Source: Buttiauxella agrestis (GTDB lineage Bacteria; Pseudomonadota; Gammaproteobacteria; Enterobacterales; Enterobacteriaceae). Taken from it: DNA of 64,000 nt. The position numbers and the translations under genes were made by a program. Shown here piece by piece: positions 19,613-27,854 of the stretch. Positions within the stretch are counted from its first letter, which is position 1. Each line of letters begins with the position of its first letter. The DNA is taken from NCBI RefSeq assembly GCF_900446255.1, contig NZ_UIGI01000001.1:522763-586762 (forward strand), given 5' to 3'. Under the pieces are notes generated by a model. That model saw nothing but the letters and a program-made list of their open reading frames with translations. It did not search any database and was not told the DNA's origin.

Positions 19613-21985
19613 ATGGCTTCAGACGGCACCCGCTTTACCTTCACCGCCGGGCGTACTCCGGCGGATACCTTTGCGGTGGTGAACTTTAAGCTTAAACAAT
19701 CCCTCTCTTCCCTGTTCAGCCTGGATATCTCCGTCGCCTGCAATGACCCGGCGATTGGCTTTCAAAAACTCCTCGATGAATACGGGGTTCTCACCATCTG
19801 GCAGGGCGAGGTGATTAAACGCCGGGTGCGCGGCATCGTTACCTTCTGCGAACAGGGTGACAGCGGCAAGCACCAGACGCTTTACTCGATGACGGTGCGC
19901 CCGGAGTTCTGGCGCAGCTCCCAGCGGCAGAACTGCCGCAGCTTTCAGAACTACGACATCCAGTACATCTTTGCGAAACTGCTGAAAGAGATGCGTATCC
20001 GCACGCATGACGCGCTGTTCCGGCGTCCGCATCCGGCGCGGGAATTCTGCGTGCAGTTTATGGAGTCGGATTACGACTTTATCGCCCGCCTCGCCGCCGA
20101 AGAAGGCATTTTTTTCTTCGAGGATGAATATCTCGACGACCGTGACCAGAAGCTGACCTTCACCGATGACCGCAGCAACCTGCGCGGCCTCGGGGCGTTT
20201 CCGTACAACCTCAATGCCGCCTCTGAATCGTCCACCTACTGCATCAATACCTTTCGCCGCAGCGCGCAAATCCGCCCGGCAAAAGTCACCACCCAGGATT
20301 ACACCTTCACCGCGCCGAACTGGCAGGCGCAGTATCAGGAAGAAGGGGCAGACCTGTCGTATCAGCGCCCGGATTATGAGATTTTTGACTATCCGGGGCG
20401 TTTTAAGGATGAACAGCACGGGGCCGATTTTGCGAAATATCAGATGGACGGCTGGCGCAATAACGTCGATTTTGCCAGCGGCACCAGTAATTGCCCGCAG
20501 TTACAGCCGGGGCGCTGGTTCACCCTTACCGACCACCCGCGTGAAGATTTAAACAACCCGTGGCAGGTGGTGTCGAGCGAGATGACCGGCAGCCAGCCGC
20601 AGGCGCATATCGGCAGTTCCGGCCAGGGCACTACCCTCACCAACCGCTTTCATGTTATCCCGGCCACACAGACCTGGCGACCGGCACCGTTGCCGAAACC
20701 GCTGGTGGACGGCCCGCAAATCGGGATTGTTACCGGTCCTGCCGGGGAAGAAATCTACTGCGACGAGCACGGGCGTGTGACGGTGAAATTTGCCTGGGAC
20801 CGCTATAACAAAACCAACGAAGAAAGCTCGTGCTGGGTGAGGGTCTCGCAGGCGTGGGCGGGCACCGGCTTCGGTAACATCGCCATCCCGCGCGTCGGCC
20901 AGGAAGTGATTGTCGATTTCCTCAACGGCGACCCCGACCAGCCGATTATCACCGGGCGCACCTATCACGCCGCCAACCGCTCTCCGGGCGACCTGCCGGG
21001 GACCAAAACCCAGATGGCAATACGCTCGCAGACGTATAAGGGTAATGGATACAACGAATTAATGTTTGACGACCAGACCGGCCAGGAATTGCTGTCGATG
21101 CATGCCCAGAAGGACATGAAGACCGTGGTGCTGAACAACCGCGATACGAATGTGAAAGTCGACCACAGTGAAACCATCGGCCATAACCAGCAGGTCACTG
21201 TCGGCCTGGGGCAGACGGTGAAAATCGGCAAGGAGAACGCCGCCGGACACGACCAGACAATCACCGTGGCGCATGACCGCAGCATCACCGTACGCAATGA
21301 CCAGACGCTGAAAGTCACCCGCGACCGGACGGTAAACAGCGGGCGCGATGACACTCTGCACGTGGTAAAAGACCGCAAAGTGACGGTGAAGGGCAAGCAG
21401 GAGCACAAGACCACCGGCGACCATATCAGCCTGGTGGAAGGCAAGCACAGCCTGGAGGTAAAAGGTGATTTAGCGCGCAAAGTGACCGGGGCGCTGGGTA
21501 TCTACGTTGACGGCGATATTGTGCTGGAGAGCAGCAGCCAGATTAGCATGAAAGTGGGCAGTTCATTCATCGTCATCCGCCCGGCCGGGGTGGACATTAT
21601 GGGGCTGAAAATCAACCTCAATGGTGGCGGTAGTGCGGGGACACCAGTTCAGACCCTGCAACCGACGGTGCTGAGTGCGTTGGGTGATAAAGTGGATGAT
21701 GCAGCAACTGAGTCGCCGCAGGATGAGAATGCAGATAGTTCTGGCGATGGAGATAATTCTGAGGGAGGGGACGAACATGGTAGCGAGGATGAATCTGACC
21801 AGTACAATATCCAATTCCATTTTTCGGATGATGACGATACACCCTATACAGATATGAAATATGTTGCTTGTTTTTCTGATGGAACACAAAAAGAAGGAGT
21901 GATCGATAAAAATGGATTTACAGAGACATTTAATTCGATACAAAAAGAAGATATAAAAATTAAGGTTTTGTTCGATATTTGGTGA
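19613..21985 (+). CDS. vgrG: Type VI secretion spike protein VgrG with C-terminal adaptor domain
   Basis: Trimeric tip of the T6SS needle, which carries effectors into neighbouring cells. It has 790 codons. Domains: gp27/gp44-like base (about 1-380), gp5-type OB fold (about 390-470, WVRVSQAWAGTGFGNIAIPR), beta-helix of repeated VTV/DRT units (about 480-660), an acidic Asp/Glu/Ser/Gly linker (about 696-728), then a ~60-residue beta-rich C-terminal domain. That last part (FSDGTQKEGVIDKNGFTE) resembles the transthyretin-like adaptor domains that bind cargo effectors. DNA is GC-rich up to about 21.65 kb, then turns AT-rich. No other T6SS structural gene is nearby. Confidence 0.95.
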   Translation: MASDGTRFTFTAGRTPADTFAVVNFKLKQSLSSLFSLDISVACNDPAIGFQKLLDEYGVLTIWQGEVIKRRVRGIVTFCEQGDSGKHQTLYSMTVRPEFWRSSQRQNCRSFQNYDIQYIFAKLLKEMRIRTHDALFRRPHPAREFCVQFMESDYDFIARLAAEEGIFFFEDEYLDDRDQKLTFTDDRSNLRGLGAFPYNLNAASESSTYCINTFRRSAQIRPAKVTTQDYTFTAPNWQAQYQEEGADLSYQRPDYEIFDYPGRFKDEQHGADFAKYQMDGWRNNVDFASGTSNCPQLQPGRWFTLTDHPREDLNNPWQVVSSEMTGSQPQAHIGSSGQGTTLTNRFHVIPATQTWRPAPLPKPLVDGPQIGIVTGPAGEEIYCDEHGRVTVKFAWDRYNKTNEESSCWVRVSQAWAGTGFGNIAIPRVGQEVIVDFLNGDPDQPIITGRTYHAANRSPGDLPGTKTQMAIRSQTYKGNGYNELMFDDQTGQELLSMHAQKDMKTVVLNNRDTNVKVDHSETIGHNQQVTVGLGQTVKIGKENAAGHDQTITVAHDRSITVRNDQTLKVTRDRTVNSGRDDTLHVVKDRKVTVKGKQEHKTTGDHISLVEGKHSLEVKGDLARKVTGALGIYVDGDIVLESSSQISMKVGSSFIVIRPAGVDIMGLKINLNGGGSAGTPVQTLQPTVLSALGDKVDDAATESPQDENADSSGDGDNSEGGDEHGSEDESDQYNIQFHFSDDDDTPYTDMKYVACFSDGTQKEGVIDKNGFTETFNSIQKEDIKIKVLFDIW

Positions 21986-22001
21986 GATTTTAGGAGGAAA
22001 T

Positions 22002-22562
22002 ATGTTTAGCAGTGCAGATGAAAAAATAACAATAGGAACTACATCTTTAGAAAAGGGAGTTGTTGTGCACCAAAAAATAACAGATCCCTTTAAAAAAATG
22101 ATTAGAAATGCCTTGAAAGAGCAGCGCATAATTTTATTGGAAAGAAAAAATGAACTTGAAATATGGGATGGGTGTGCTCAGCAAAGGTTCAAAAAAGCGT
22201 TTGGTTTAACTAATGAAAAGGCACGGCAATGGATACTGGAAGGTATAAATAAAGAGATTTTATTAAATAATGAAATTCCAATATCTAACTTTAAGAAGAC
22301 CAAAGAAAATGTTTATGCATCCGTAAACTCCTCTGATTTAGAGCATAATATTAATATTGGAGAGAAATTCTCGAAGGCGCCTTTGACTGGTGAGGATTCA
22401 CAAGTGGTAACCTTATGTCATGAAATGTCACACTTCGATGATATTCTAGGTACTAAAGATTTAGGTGAGGGTTCCCCAAGAAGTTATGCAGTTTCACTGG
22501 CAAGGAAATGTGATGAAAGAACTATGCAAAGCTCATACAATTTTGAAATGTATTTTGTGTAA
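22002..22562 (+). CDS. Probable T6SS effector, M35-like zinc metallopeptidase
   Basis: A 186-codon AT-rich gene 16 bp after vgrG with a strong AGGAGG ribosome site. HEMSH at residues 140-144 followed by GTKD (D153) fits the aspzincin pattern (HExxH plus Asp of GTxD) of M35/lysine-specific endopeptidases. The segment WDGCAQQRFKKAFGL (about 52-66) also suits that family. No signal peptide is seen, as expected for cargo loaded in the cytoplasm. Position behind a VgrG with an adaptor tail argues for an effector delivered by that spike. The target is unknown; a protease or cell-wall peptidase role are both possible. Confidence 0.75.
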   Translation: MFSSADEKITIGTTSLEKGVVVHQKITDPFKKMIRNALKEQRIILLERKNELEIWDGCAQQRFKKAFGLTNEKARQWILEGINKEILLNNEIPISNFKKTKENVYASVNSSDLEHNINIGEKFSKAPLTGEDSQVVTLCHEMSHFDDILGTKDLGEGSPRSYAVSLARKCDERTMQSSYNFEMYFV

Positions 22563-22565
22563 ATC

Positions 22566-23225
22566 ATGAAAACAATAAATTATCAATCACTACTTTTTTG
22601 TATAACTCTTTTGTGTTCATTTTACACATTAGCAGTTCCAAATGATTGTAGTGATGGACAGCAATATGGTTATGGAAAGCTTTTTTATAACGGAGTTGCG
22701 CATACAAATGAGGCAATTTATCCATTAAGAATGCAACATGCATACAATGCACCAGATCCCATAAATGACAACAGGATATATAAAGAAAATTCGTTGCAAT
22801 CCCATGCGCTCAAAATTGTCATTAAGGCAGAGGAATTGGAAGGTAATATTAATGTTTCAGTAGAGAATAAAAGTGATAAATCGATATTTATCCCTAAGAA
22901 AAATACTGCGGTTGAGGGGCGCTTATCCAACCCAATCTTTTCTATAACTTCCGGATGTATTTATTTGGATTATGTAGGGGAGCTAGTTAATTTTGGAAGT
23001 ATATATCAATATCCTGATGATTATGTCACCATTGAACCTGACCATAAATATGAAACGATCGTAAAACTTGGGAGGTATTATCACTTCCTTCCAGGCGTAC
23101 ATACCTATGAAATCTTTATTCCGGAAACTCCATTTTCTTTTAAAGACAAGATTGGCAGTGACGAGTTATTTGTTGAGTCCAATAAAATACAAATAACAAT
23201 TACAGCGCCAGTAAAAATCAATTAG
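22566..23225 (+). CDS. Putative periplasmic immunity protein of the vgrG module
   Basis: A 219-codon protein with a clear Sec signal peptide (hydrophobic SLLFCITLLCSFYTLAVP, cut near residue 24), so it is exported. The mature part is predicted mostly beta and contains an immunoglobulin-like stretch (INVSVENKSDKSIFIPKK). It starts 3 bp after the effector stop, giving the usual effector-immunity layout. AT-rich like the effector. I do not recognise a named family. Immunity is inferred from order and location; an alternative is a co-transferred periplasmic protein of other function. If correct, the effector acts in the periplasm. Confidence 0.6.
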   Translation: MKTINYQSLLFCITLLCSFYTLAVPNDCSDGQQYGYGKLFYNGVAHTNEAIYPLRMQHAYNAPDPINDNRIYKENSLQSHALKIVIKAEELEGNINVSVENKSDKSIFIPKKNTAVEGRLSNPIFSITSGCIYLDYVGELVNFGSIYQYPDDYVTIEPDHKYETIVKLGRYYHFLPGVHTYEIFIPETPFSFKDKIGSDELFVESNKIQITITAPVKIN

Positions 23226-23232
23226 TTTCTGG

Positions 23233-23268
23233 AATAAATAAAAAGCCCATTTGGGCTTTTTATTTATT
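23233..23268. terminator. Bidirectional terminator between immunity gene and treC
   Basis: A perfect 17-bp stem with a 2-base loop; the core is AAAAAGCCCA-tt-TGGGCTTTTT. A/T runs at both ends let it serve both convergent transcripts. It marks the right side of the vgrG module. Confidence 0.9.
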
Positions 23269-23280
23269 AATTCAGTATCT

Positions 23281-24933
23281 TTACTGCAACCAATAAACCG
23301 CTTCAAATGGTCGTAAACTCATTTCACCCGGTTTGCCCGCCGCATCAGAATAGTTGCTCATCAGGACATCCCAGCCACCCTCGAACGCTTCCGGCACCCA
23401 CCATTGGTTTTCACGGCTGAGGTTTGCCGCAACCACCAGCGTCTGGCCTTGCCATTCGCGGCGATAGCACCATAAATACGGATGCTCAGGCAGCAAATCC
23501 TGATAGCTACCCCAGGTGAAAACAGGATTCGCTTTACGCAGCTTAATCAGTTTCTGATAGGCATAAAACACAGAGTCCGGGTCATCAACGGCTGCTTTGG
23601 CATTGATAGATTGATAGTTATCGCACAGGTTTATCCACGGCGTGCCGTCAGTGAATCCGGCGTGTTCGCCATCATTCCACTGCATGGGTGTCCGGCTGTT
23701 ATCACGTGATTTACTGGCAAGGATTGCCAACAGGTTTTCACTGTCACGGCCTTGCGCGCGTAGCTCTGCGTACATGTTGTGGCTTTCCACATCACGGTAA
23801 TCAATGATGCGTTTGAAGTGCGGATTGGTCATTCCCAACTCTTCGCCCTGATAAATGTACGGTGTGCCCTGCATACCGTGCAGCACCATCGCCAGCATTT
23901 TTGCCGCCGGAACACGCAGTTCGCCTTCATCACCAAAACGCGACACGATGCGTGGCTGGTCGTGGTTACACCAGAACAACGCATTCCATGCCACGTTATG
24001 CATGCCTTGCTGCCAGTGGCTGAAGATAGCTTTGAGCGCCACGTAATCCGGAGCCGCCAGCGCCCATTTTTGCCCGTTGGGATAATCCACTTTCAGGTGA
24101 TGGAAGTTGAAGGTCATCGACAATTCGTTGCTGTTGAGTGCGGCATATTGCTGGCAGTTATCGAGCGTCGTGGATGACATTTCGCCCACCGTCATCAGCT
24201 CGCGTGGCACAAACACATCGCGGCTCAGCTCTTGCAGATATTCGTGAATACGCGGCCCATCGGTATAAAAACGACGCCCGTCACCGCCTTCAATATCACT
24301 TGGGTAATCCTGGTCTTTCGAAACCAGGTTAATCACATCAAGGCGTAATCCATCTACGCCGCGATCGGCCCAGAACTCGCAAACCTTCTTCAATTCAGCG
24401 CGAACCTGCGGATTTTCCCAGTTGAGATCCGCCTGCTCTGGGGCGAATAAATGCAGGTAGTACTGGCCGCTTTCTGCATGCCAGCGCCAGGCGTTACCAC
24501 CGAATTTAGAGCGCCAGTTGTTTGGCAATACATCCGGCGTACCGTCGCGCCAGATATAAAACTCGCGGTATGGACTTTCTTTGTTCAGTGCTTCGTGGAA
24601 CCAGGCATGCTGGGTGGACGTATGGTTGAAAACCATATCCAGAATGACGCGGATGCCGCGTTCGTGGGCGCCGGCGACTAACAAATCGAAATCATCCAGC
24701 GTGCCGTAGGTGTGGTCGATGGCGCAGTAGTTCGCCACGTCGTAGCCGTTATCCACCTGCGGTGAAACATAAAACGGTGTCAGCCAAATGGCATCAACAC
24801 CCAGCAGTTTGAGGTAATCGAGGCGTTTGATGACACCAATCAGATCGCCAGTGCCGCTGCCGGTCGTGTCCTGAAAACTCTTAGGGTAGATTTGGTAGAT
24901 GACGCCATGTTGCCACCAGGGAGTTGAGTTCAT
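23281..24933 (-). CDS. treC: Trehalose-6-phosphate hydrolase
   Basis: Cytoplasmic GH13 enzyme that splits trehalose 6-phosphate into glucose and glucose 6-phosphate. The 550 codons match the E. coli 551. GH13 motifs are visible: DMVFNHTS, DGLRLDVINLV (nucleophile Asp about 200), TVGEMS (acid/base Glu) and NHDQPR. It lies downstream of treB, 45 bp away, with a hairpin in the gap, and forms the treBC operon. Confidence 0.97.
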   Translation of the reverse strand: MNSTPWWQHGVIYQIYPKSFQDTTGSGTGDLIGVIKRLDYLKLLGVDAIWLTPFYVSPQVDNGYDVANYCAIDHTYGTLDDFDLLVAGAHERGIRVILDMVFNHTSTQHAWFHEALNKESPYREFYIWRDGTPDVLPNNWRSKFGGNAWRWHAESGQYYLHLFAPEQADLNWENPQVRAELKKVCEFWADRGVDGLRLDVINLVSKDQDYPSDIEGGDGRRFYTDGPRIHEYLQELSRDVFVPRELMTVGEMSSTTLDNCQQYAALNSNELSMTFNFHHLKVDYPNGQKWALAAPDYVALKAIFSHWQQGMHNVAWNALFWCNHDQPRIVSRFGDEGELRVPAAKMLAMVLHGMQGTPYIYQGEELGMTNPHFKRIIDYRDVESHNMYAELRAQGRDSENLLAILASKSRDNSRTPMQWNDGEHAGFTDGTPWINLCDNYQSINAKAAVDDPDSVFYAYQKLIKLRKANPVFTWGSYQDLLPEHPYLWCYRREWQGQTLVVAANLSRENQWWVPEAFEGGWDVLMSNYSDAAGKPGEMSLRPFEAVYWLQ

Positions 24934-24952
24934 AATCCTTTCCTAAATCGAA

Positions 24953-24970
24953 GGGGCCAAAATTGGCCCC
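24953..24970 (-). terminator. treB-treC intercistronic hairpin
   Basis: GGGGCCAA-aa-TTGGCCCC is an 8-bp perfect stem in the 45-bp gap. It has no long U run, so it more likely tunes mRNA stability or partial termination than ends transcription. Confidence 0.5.
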
Positions 24971-24978
24971 AGGTAAAA

Positions 24979-26397
24979 CTAAACCACTAACAACGTGCCC
25001 TGACGGTGTTTGCGTTTATACATCACGCTGGTCAGCACGATTGGAATCACGACGGCAATCAAGATAGCGAGGGAATACACTTCCCAATAGCGCGGCTGAA
25101 TGGACAAAATTCCCGGTAAGCCACCTACACCAATCCCGTTCGCCATCACTCCGCTCAGGCCACACAGCAAGCCTGCCAGACCTGAGCCGACCATCGCGCA
25201 CAGCATCGGGAAGCGGTATTTCAGGTTGATGCCGTACATCGCCGGTTCAGTTACACCGAGGTAGGCAGAAATCGCCGCCGGAACTGAAATCTCACGCTCG
25301 TTATGCTTACGGCTGCAAATAATGATGCCGACAACCGCGGATGCCTGCGCAATGTTAGAAAGCGCAATCAATGGCCACACCGGCGTTCCGCCCATGCTCT
25401 GAATCATCTGCATGTCGATGGCGAGTGTTGTCTGATGCACACCGGTAATCACCAGCGGTGCGTACAGGAAGCCAAACAGTGCAGCGCCGACAGGGGCAAA
25501 ACTTCCCGTCATCAAATGGCGAACCGCAAAGGCCACACCATCACCAATCCATCGACCAAACGGGCCGATAAACGCATGCGCCAGGAACACCGCCAGAATC
25601 AGCGAACACACAGGCACTATTACAAGATAGAGGTAATCTGGCACGATGCGTTTCAGACGCGTCTCAATAAAGCCCAGAGCCAGACCCGCCAGCAGGGCTG
25701 GAATCACCTGCGCCTGGTAGCCAACTTTTTCGATGGTGAACCAGCCGAAGTTCCAGACTTCCGGAATTTTGCTACCCAATTCATAGGCATTCATCAACTG
25801 CGGTGACACGAGCGTGACGCCAAGCACAATACCAAGGATAGGCGTCCCACCCATTTTTCGCACTGCTGACCAGCAAATACCGACCGGTAAATAGAAGAAA
25901 ATAGCTTCGCCAATCAACCATAAGAAGTCGTAAATCGATTGCAGGGACGGGTGCATTTGCGCCAGCGTCTGCCCGTTGCTCATCGGCAAATCGCCAATCA
26001 CATTACGGAAGCCGAGGATTAAACCCCCGCTGATTAATGCTGGTAGGAGGGGGAAGAAGATCTCGGCGAAGTGCGAAATTAATTGCTCATGCCACTTCAT
26101 ATTCTGGCGCGCAGCGAGTTTCGCTTGTTCTTTATCTGCGGTGCTATGGCCTGTCGCGGCGATCAATGCCTTGTAGTAATCGCCCACTTCCGGACCAATC
26201 ACCACCTGGAACTGCCCGGCGTTTGTAAAGCAGCCTTTAACCATCGGCAGCTCTTCAATCTCTTTCGGCTTCGCAATCGCGGTATTGTTTAATACGAACC
26301 GTAAGCGAGTTATGCAGTGACTGACGGTGGCAATATTCTCGCGCCCGCCGACCAGTTCTATCAGCTTATCTATATCCTGTTGTTTCACTTTGGCCAT
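24979..26397 (-). CDS. treB: PTS trehalose-specific EIIBC component
   Basis: Inner-membrane phosphotransferase permease that takes up trehalose and phosphorylates it to trehalose 6-phosphate. The start at 26397 (MAKVKQQDIDKLIEL) gives 472 codons, near the E. coli 473; longer in-frame starts run through the operator and are rejected. The EIIB domain carries the phosphorylated C28 (VSHCITRLRF), and about ten membrane segments form EIIC. It lacks an EIIA domain, so it probably uses EIIA-Glc. Repressed by TreR through the palindrome about 75 bp upstream. Confidence 0.96.
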   Translation of the reverse strand: MAKVKQQDIDKLIELVGGRENIATVSHCITRLRFVLNNTAIAKPKEIEELPMVKGCFTNAGQFQVVIGPEVGDYYKALIAATGHSTADKEQAKLAARQNMKWHEQLISHFAEIFFPLLPALISGGLILGFRNVIGDLPMSNGQTLAQMHPSLQSIYDFLWLIGEAIFFYLPVGICWSAVRKMGGTPILGIVLGVTLVSPQLMNAYELGSKIPEVWNFGWFTIEKVGYQAQVIPALLAGLALGFIETRLKRIVPDYLYLVIVPVCSLILAVFLAHAFIGPFGRWIGDGVAFAVRHLMTGSFAPVGAALFGFLYAPLVITGVHQTTLAIDMQMIQSMGGTPVWPLIALSNIAQASAVVGIIICSRKHNEREISVPAAISAYLGVTEPAMYGINLKYRFPMLCAMVGSGLAGLLCGLSGVMANGIGVGGLPGILSIQPRYWEVYSLAILIAVVIPIVLTSVMYKRKHRQGTLLVV

Positions 26398-26469
26398 GAT
26401 GAGGTTCCAGAGTAAGGAGTGAGGTTTTTTATCTGCCGCAAGGTTATCTTTTAATCTCTCCCACGAAAA

Positions 26470-26483
26470 TGGGAACGTTCCCG
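26470..26483. promoter_or_regulatory. TreR operator
   Basis: The 12-bp perfect palindrome GGGAACGTTCCC (26471-26482) lies between treR and treB and matches the E. coli TreR operator core. TreR releases it when trehalose 6-phosphate binds. Confidence 0.8.
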
Positions 26484-26523
26484 AAATCAATCGACGATCA
26501 CAATAAACCTGAAGGGAGGGGTG

Positions 26524-27471
26524 TTACTGGAGAGTACTGGGGATAACGATCTGGCGCAGTTCGCGAGCTTGCGTGACTTGCCCAATCAACTGCAAAACCG
26601 CCTGGCGGCCTGCCTCGGCATACCCTGGATCGACCGTGATGATTTCCGGGTGCAGGAACTTCATCAGCGGCGTATTCCCGACGCTCGCCAGTTGCAGCGT
26701 GGTGCGTTGGTGTTCCTGGAGATATTTGCTGGCGCCCAGAGCGAGGGTATCGGTCGCGCACAGCAGGGCGGTGGTTTCTGGTAACAAAACTTCAGCGACG
26801 TGTTCGTAACCTTGTTTCATCGCCAACCCCGGTAGCGCCACGTTTGGCGTCAGTTGGTGTTGTTTGCAAAACGCGAGATAGGCTTCATGGCGGCGCAAGC
26901 CAGTTGTCACATCGCTATGGGGCACGCCGAGGAAACTGATGTGGCGATGGCCCTGCTCATAAAGGCGCGACATCAAAATATTAATTGCCCCTTCGTCGTC
27001 ATAACAAACCGAGGCAAACCCTTTGGCATCCCGCGCCATGAGTACCAGCGTCGATTGCCAGGGGGCGAGCATTTTTTCATTGATGCCGGTAAAACCAAAC
27101 AGAATCACACCGTCGATATTGCGTCGCTTGAGCATACCCAGATGCTCTTCGACCAGTTCCGGGTCGAACTGGCTTTCCATCATGATCGGGTCGTAACCCT
27201 GCTCATAGAGCGACGGCAGCATGGTTTGTACCGCCAGGTTTTCTGATAACGAGTCCAGACGCGTCACGATAATGGCGACCACTTTGTCACTTTGCCCACG
27301 CATCGCCCGCGCCGAGCGGGAAGGGGAGAAACCCTCTTGCTGCATCACCGCTTCCACGCGTTCTCGCGTGCGGGCGCTGACGCCGCTTTCGTTATTCAAC
27401 ACACGAGAAACAGTCGATTTACCGACACCGCTTAAACGGGCGATGTCTTTAATAGTGAGGCGGCTTTGCAT
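26524..27471 (-). CDS. treR: Trehalose operon repressor
   Basis: LacI/GalR-family repressor of treBC. The ATG at 27471 (MQSRLTIKDIARLSGVGKST) gives 315 codons, exactly as E. coli. The N-terminal helix-turn-helix and hinge cover about 1-60 (STVSRVLNNESGVS); the periplasmic-binding-protein-like sensor fills the rest. Same strand as treBC, 126 bp upstream, with the operator in between. Longer upstream in-frame starts are not supported. Confidence 0.96.
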   Translation of the reverse strand: MQSRLTIKDIARLSGVGKSTVSRVLNNESGVSARTRERVEAVMQQEGFSPSRSARAMRGQSDKVVAIIVTRLDSLSENLAVQTMLPSLYEQGYDPIMMESQFDPELVEEHLGMLKRRNIDGVILFGFTGINEKMLAPWQSTLVLMARDAKGFASVCYDDEGAINILMSRLYEQGHRHISFLGVPHSDVTTGLRRHEAYLAFCKQHQLTPNVALPGLAMKQGYEHVAEVLLPETTALLCATDTLALGASKYLQEHQRTTLQLASVGNTPLMKFLHPEIITVDPGYAEAGRQAVLQLIGQVTQARELRQIVIPSTLQ

Positions 27472-27543
27472 CGTTATCGTTCTTCCCTGCAATCGTTTTT
27501 TATAGAGTAAGGTCTGCCCACGATACCACAATGGAAAAAATCT

Positions 27544-27578
27544 GGTTTACGTCAGGTTTAGGTTTGGGGGCGTAGAAT
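27544..27578 (+). promoter_or_regulatory. PhoP-dependent mgtA promoter
   Basis: GGTTTA-CGTCA-GGTTTA (27544-27560 region) is a perfect PhoP direct repeat with 5-bp spacer. TAGAAT (27573-27578) follows 12 bp later as the -10. This puts the transcript start near 27585 and the leader near 270 nt, close to the Salmonella mgtA leader length. Confidence 0.8.
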
Positions 27579-27584
27579 GCCCGC

Positions 27585-27854
27585 GACTAGTGTAATGACT
27601 TTTTCTTTTAACCGGAGGCGACATGGAACCTGATCCCAGTCCAAGCCCTGTAATGACAGGAATAATCCGGTAAGACTCCCTTCTTTGAAGCAACTGCCTT
27701 TGAAGTGACTGCCTTACCGGATTGCGTAAGGCAGAGATCTATCTTGTATCAATCAACGATATCCCTGCTGAAAAAATTATTTGGCCTGCAAGGCAAGGAT
27801 TAGCCGCGCCTGCATGTCACCAGGCTCCGCATTACGTGGGGCCGAGGGACTATT
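27585..27854 (+). promoter_or_regulatory. mgtA leader: Mg2+/proline-responsive attenuation region
   Basis: Two exclusive pairings are visible. AATCCGGTAAG (27664-27674) is an exact 11-base complement of CTTACCGGATT (27713-27723). The alternative is the local hairpin CTGCCTTAC (27709-27717) with GTAAGGCAG (27726-27734). The first segment contains the mgtL stop codon, so the position of the mgtL ribosome can decide which pairing forms. Known mgtA leaders switch in this way in response to Mg2+ and proline. The start coordinate is estimated from the promoter. Confidence 0.75.
27623..27673 (+). CDS. mgtL: mgtA leader peptide MgtL
   Basis: A 16-codon ORF, MEPDPSPSPVMTGIIR, preceded by GGAGG. The E. 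coli/Salmonella MgtL also begins MEPDPTP. Prolines sit at positions 3, 5, 7 and 9. Slow translation of the prolines at low proline or Mg2+ is known to raise mgtA readthrough. The C-terminal half differs completely from the RRRLKLFR tail of E. coli as I recall it. The stop codon lies in the switching segment. Confidence 0.85.
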   Translation: MEPDPSPSPVMTGIIR

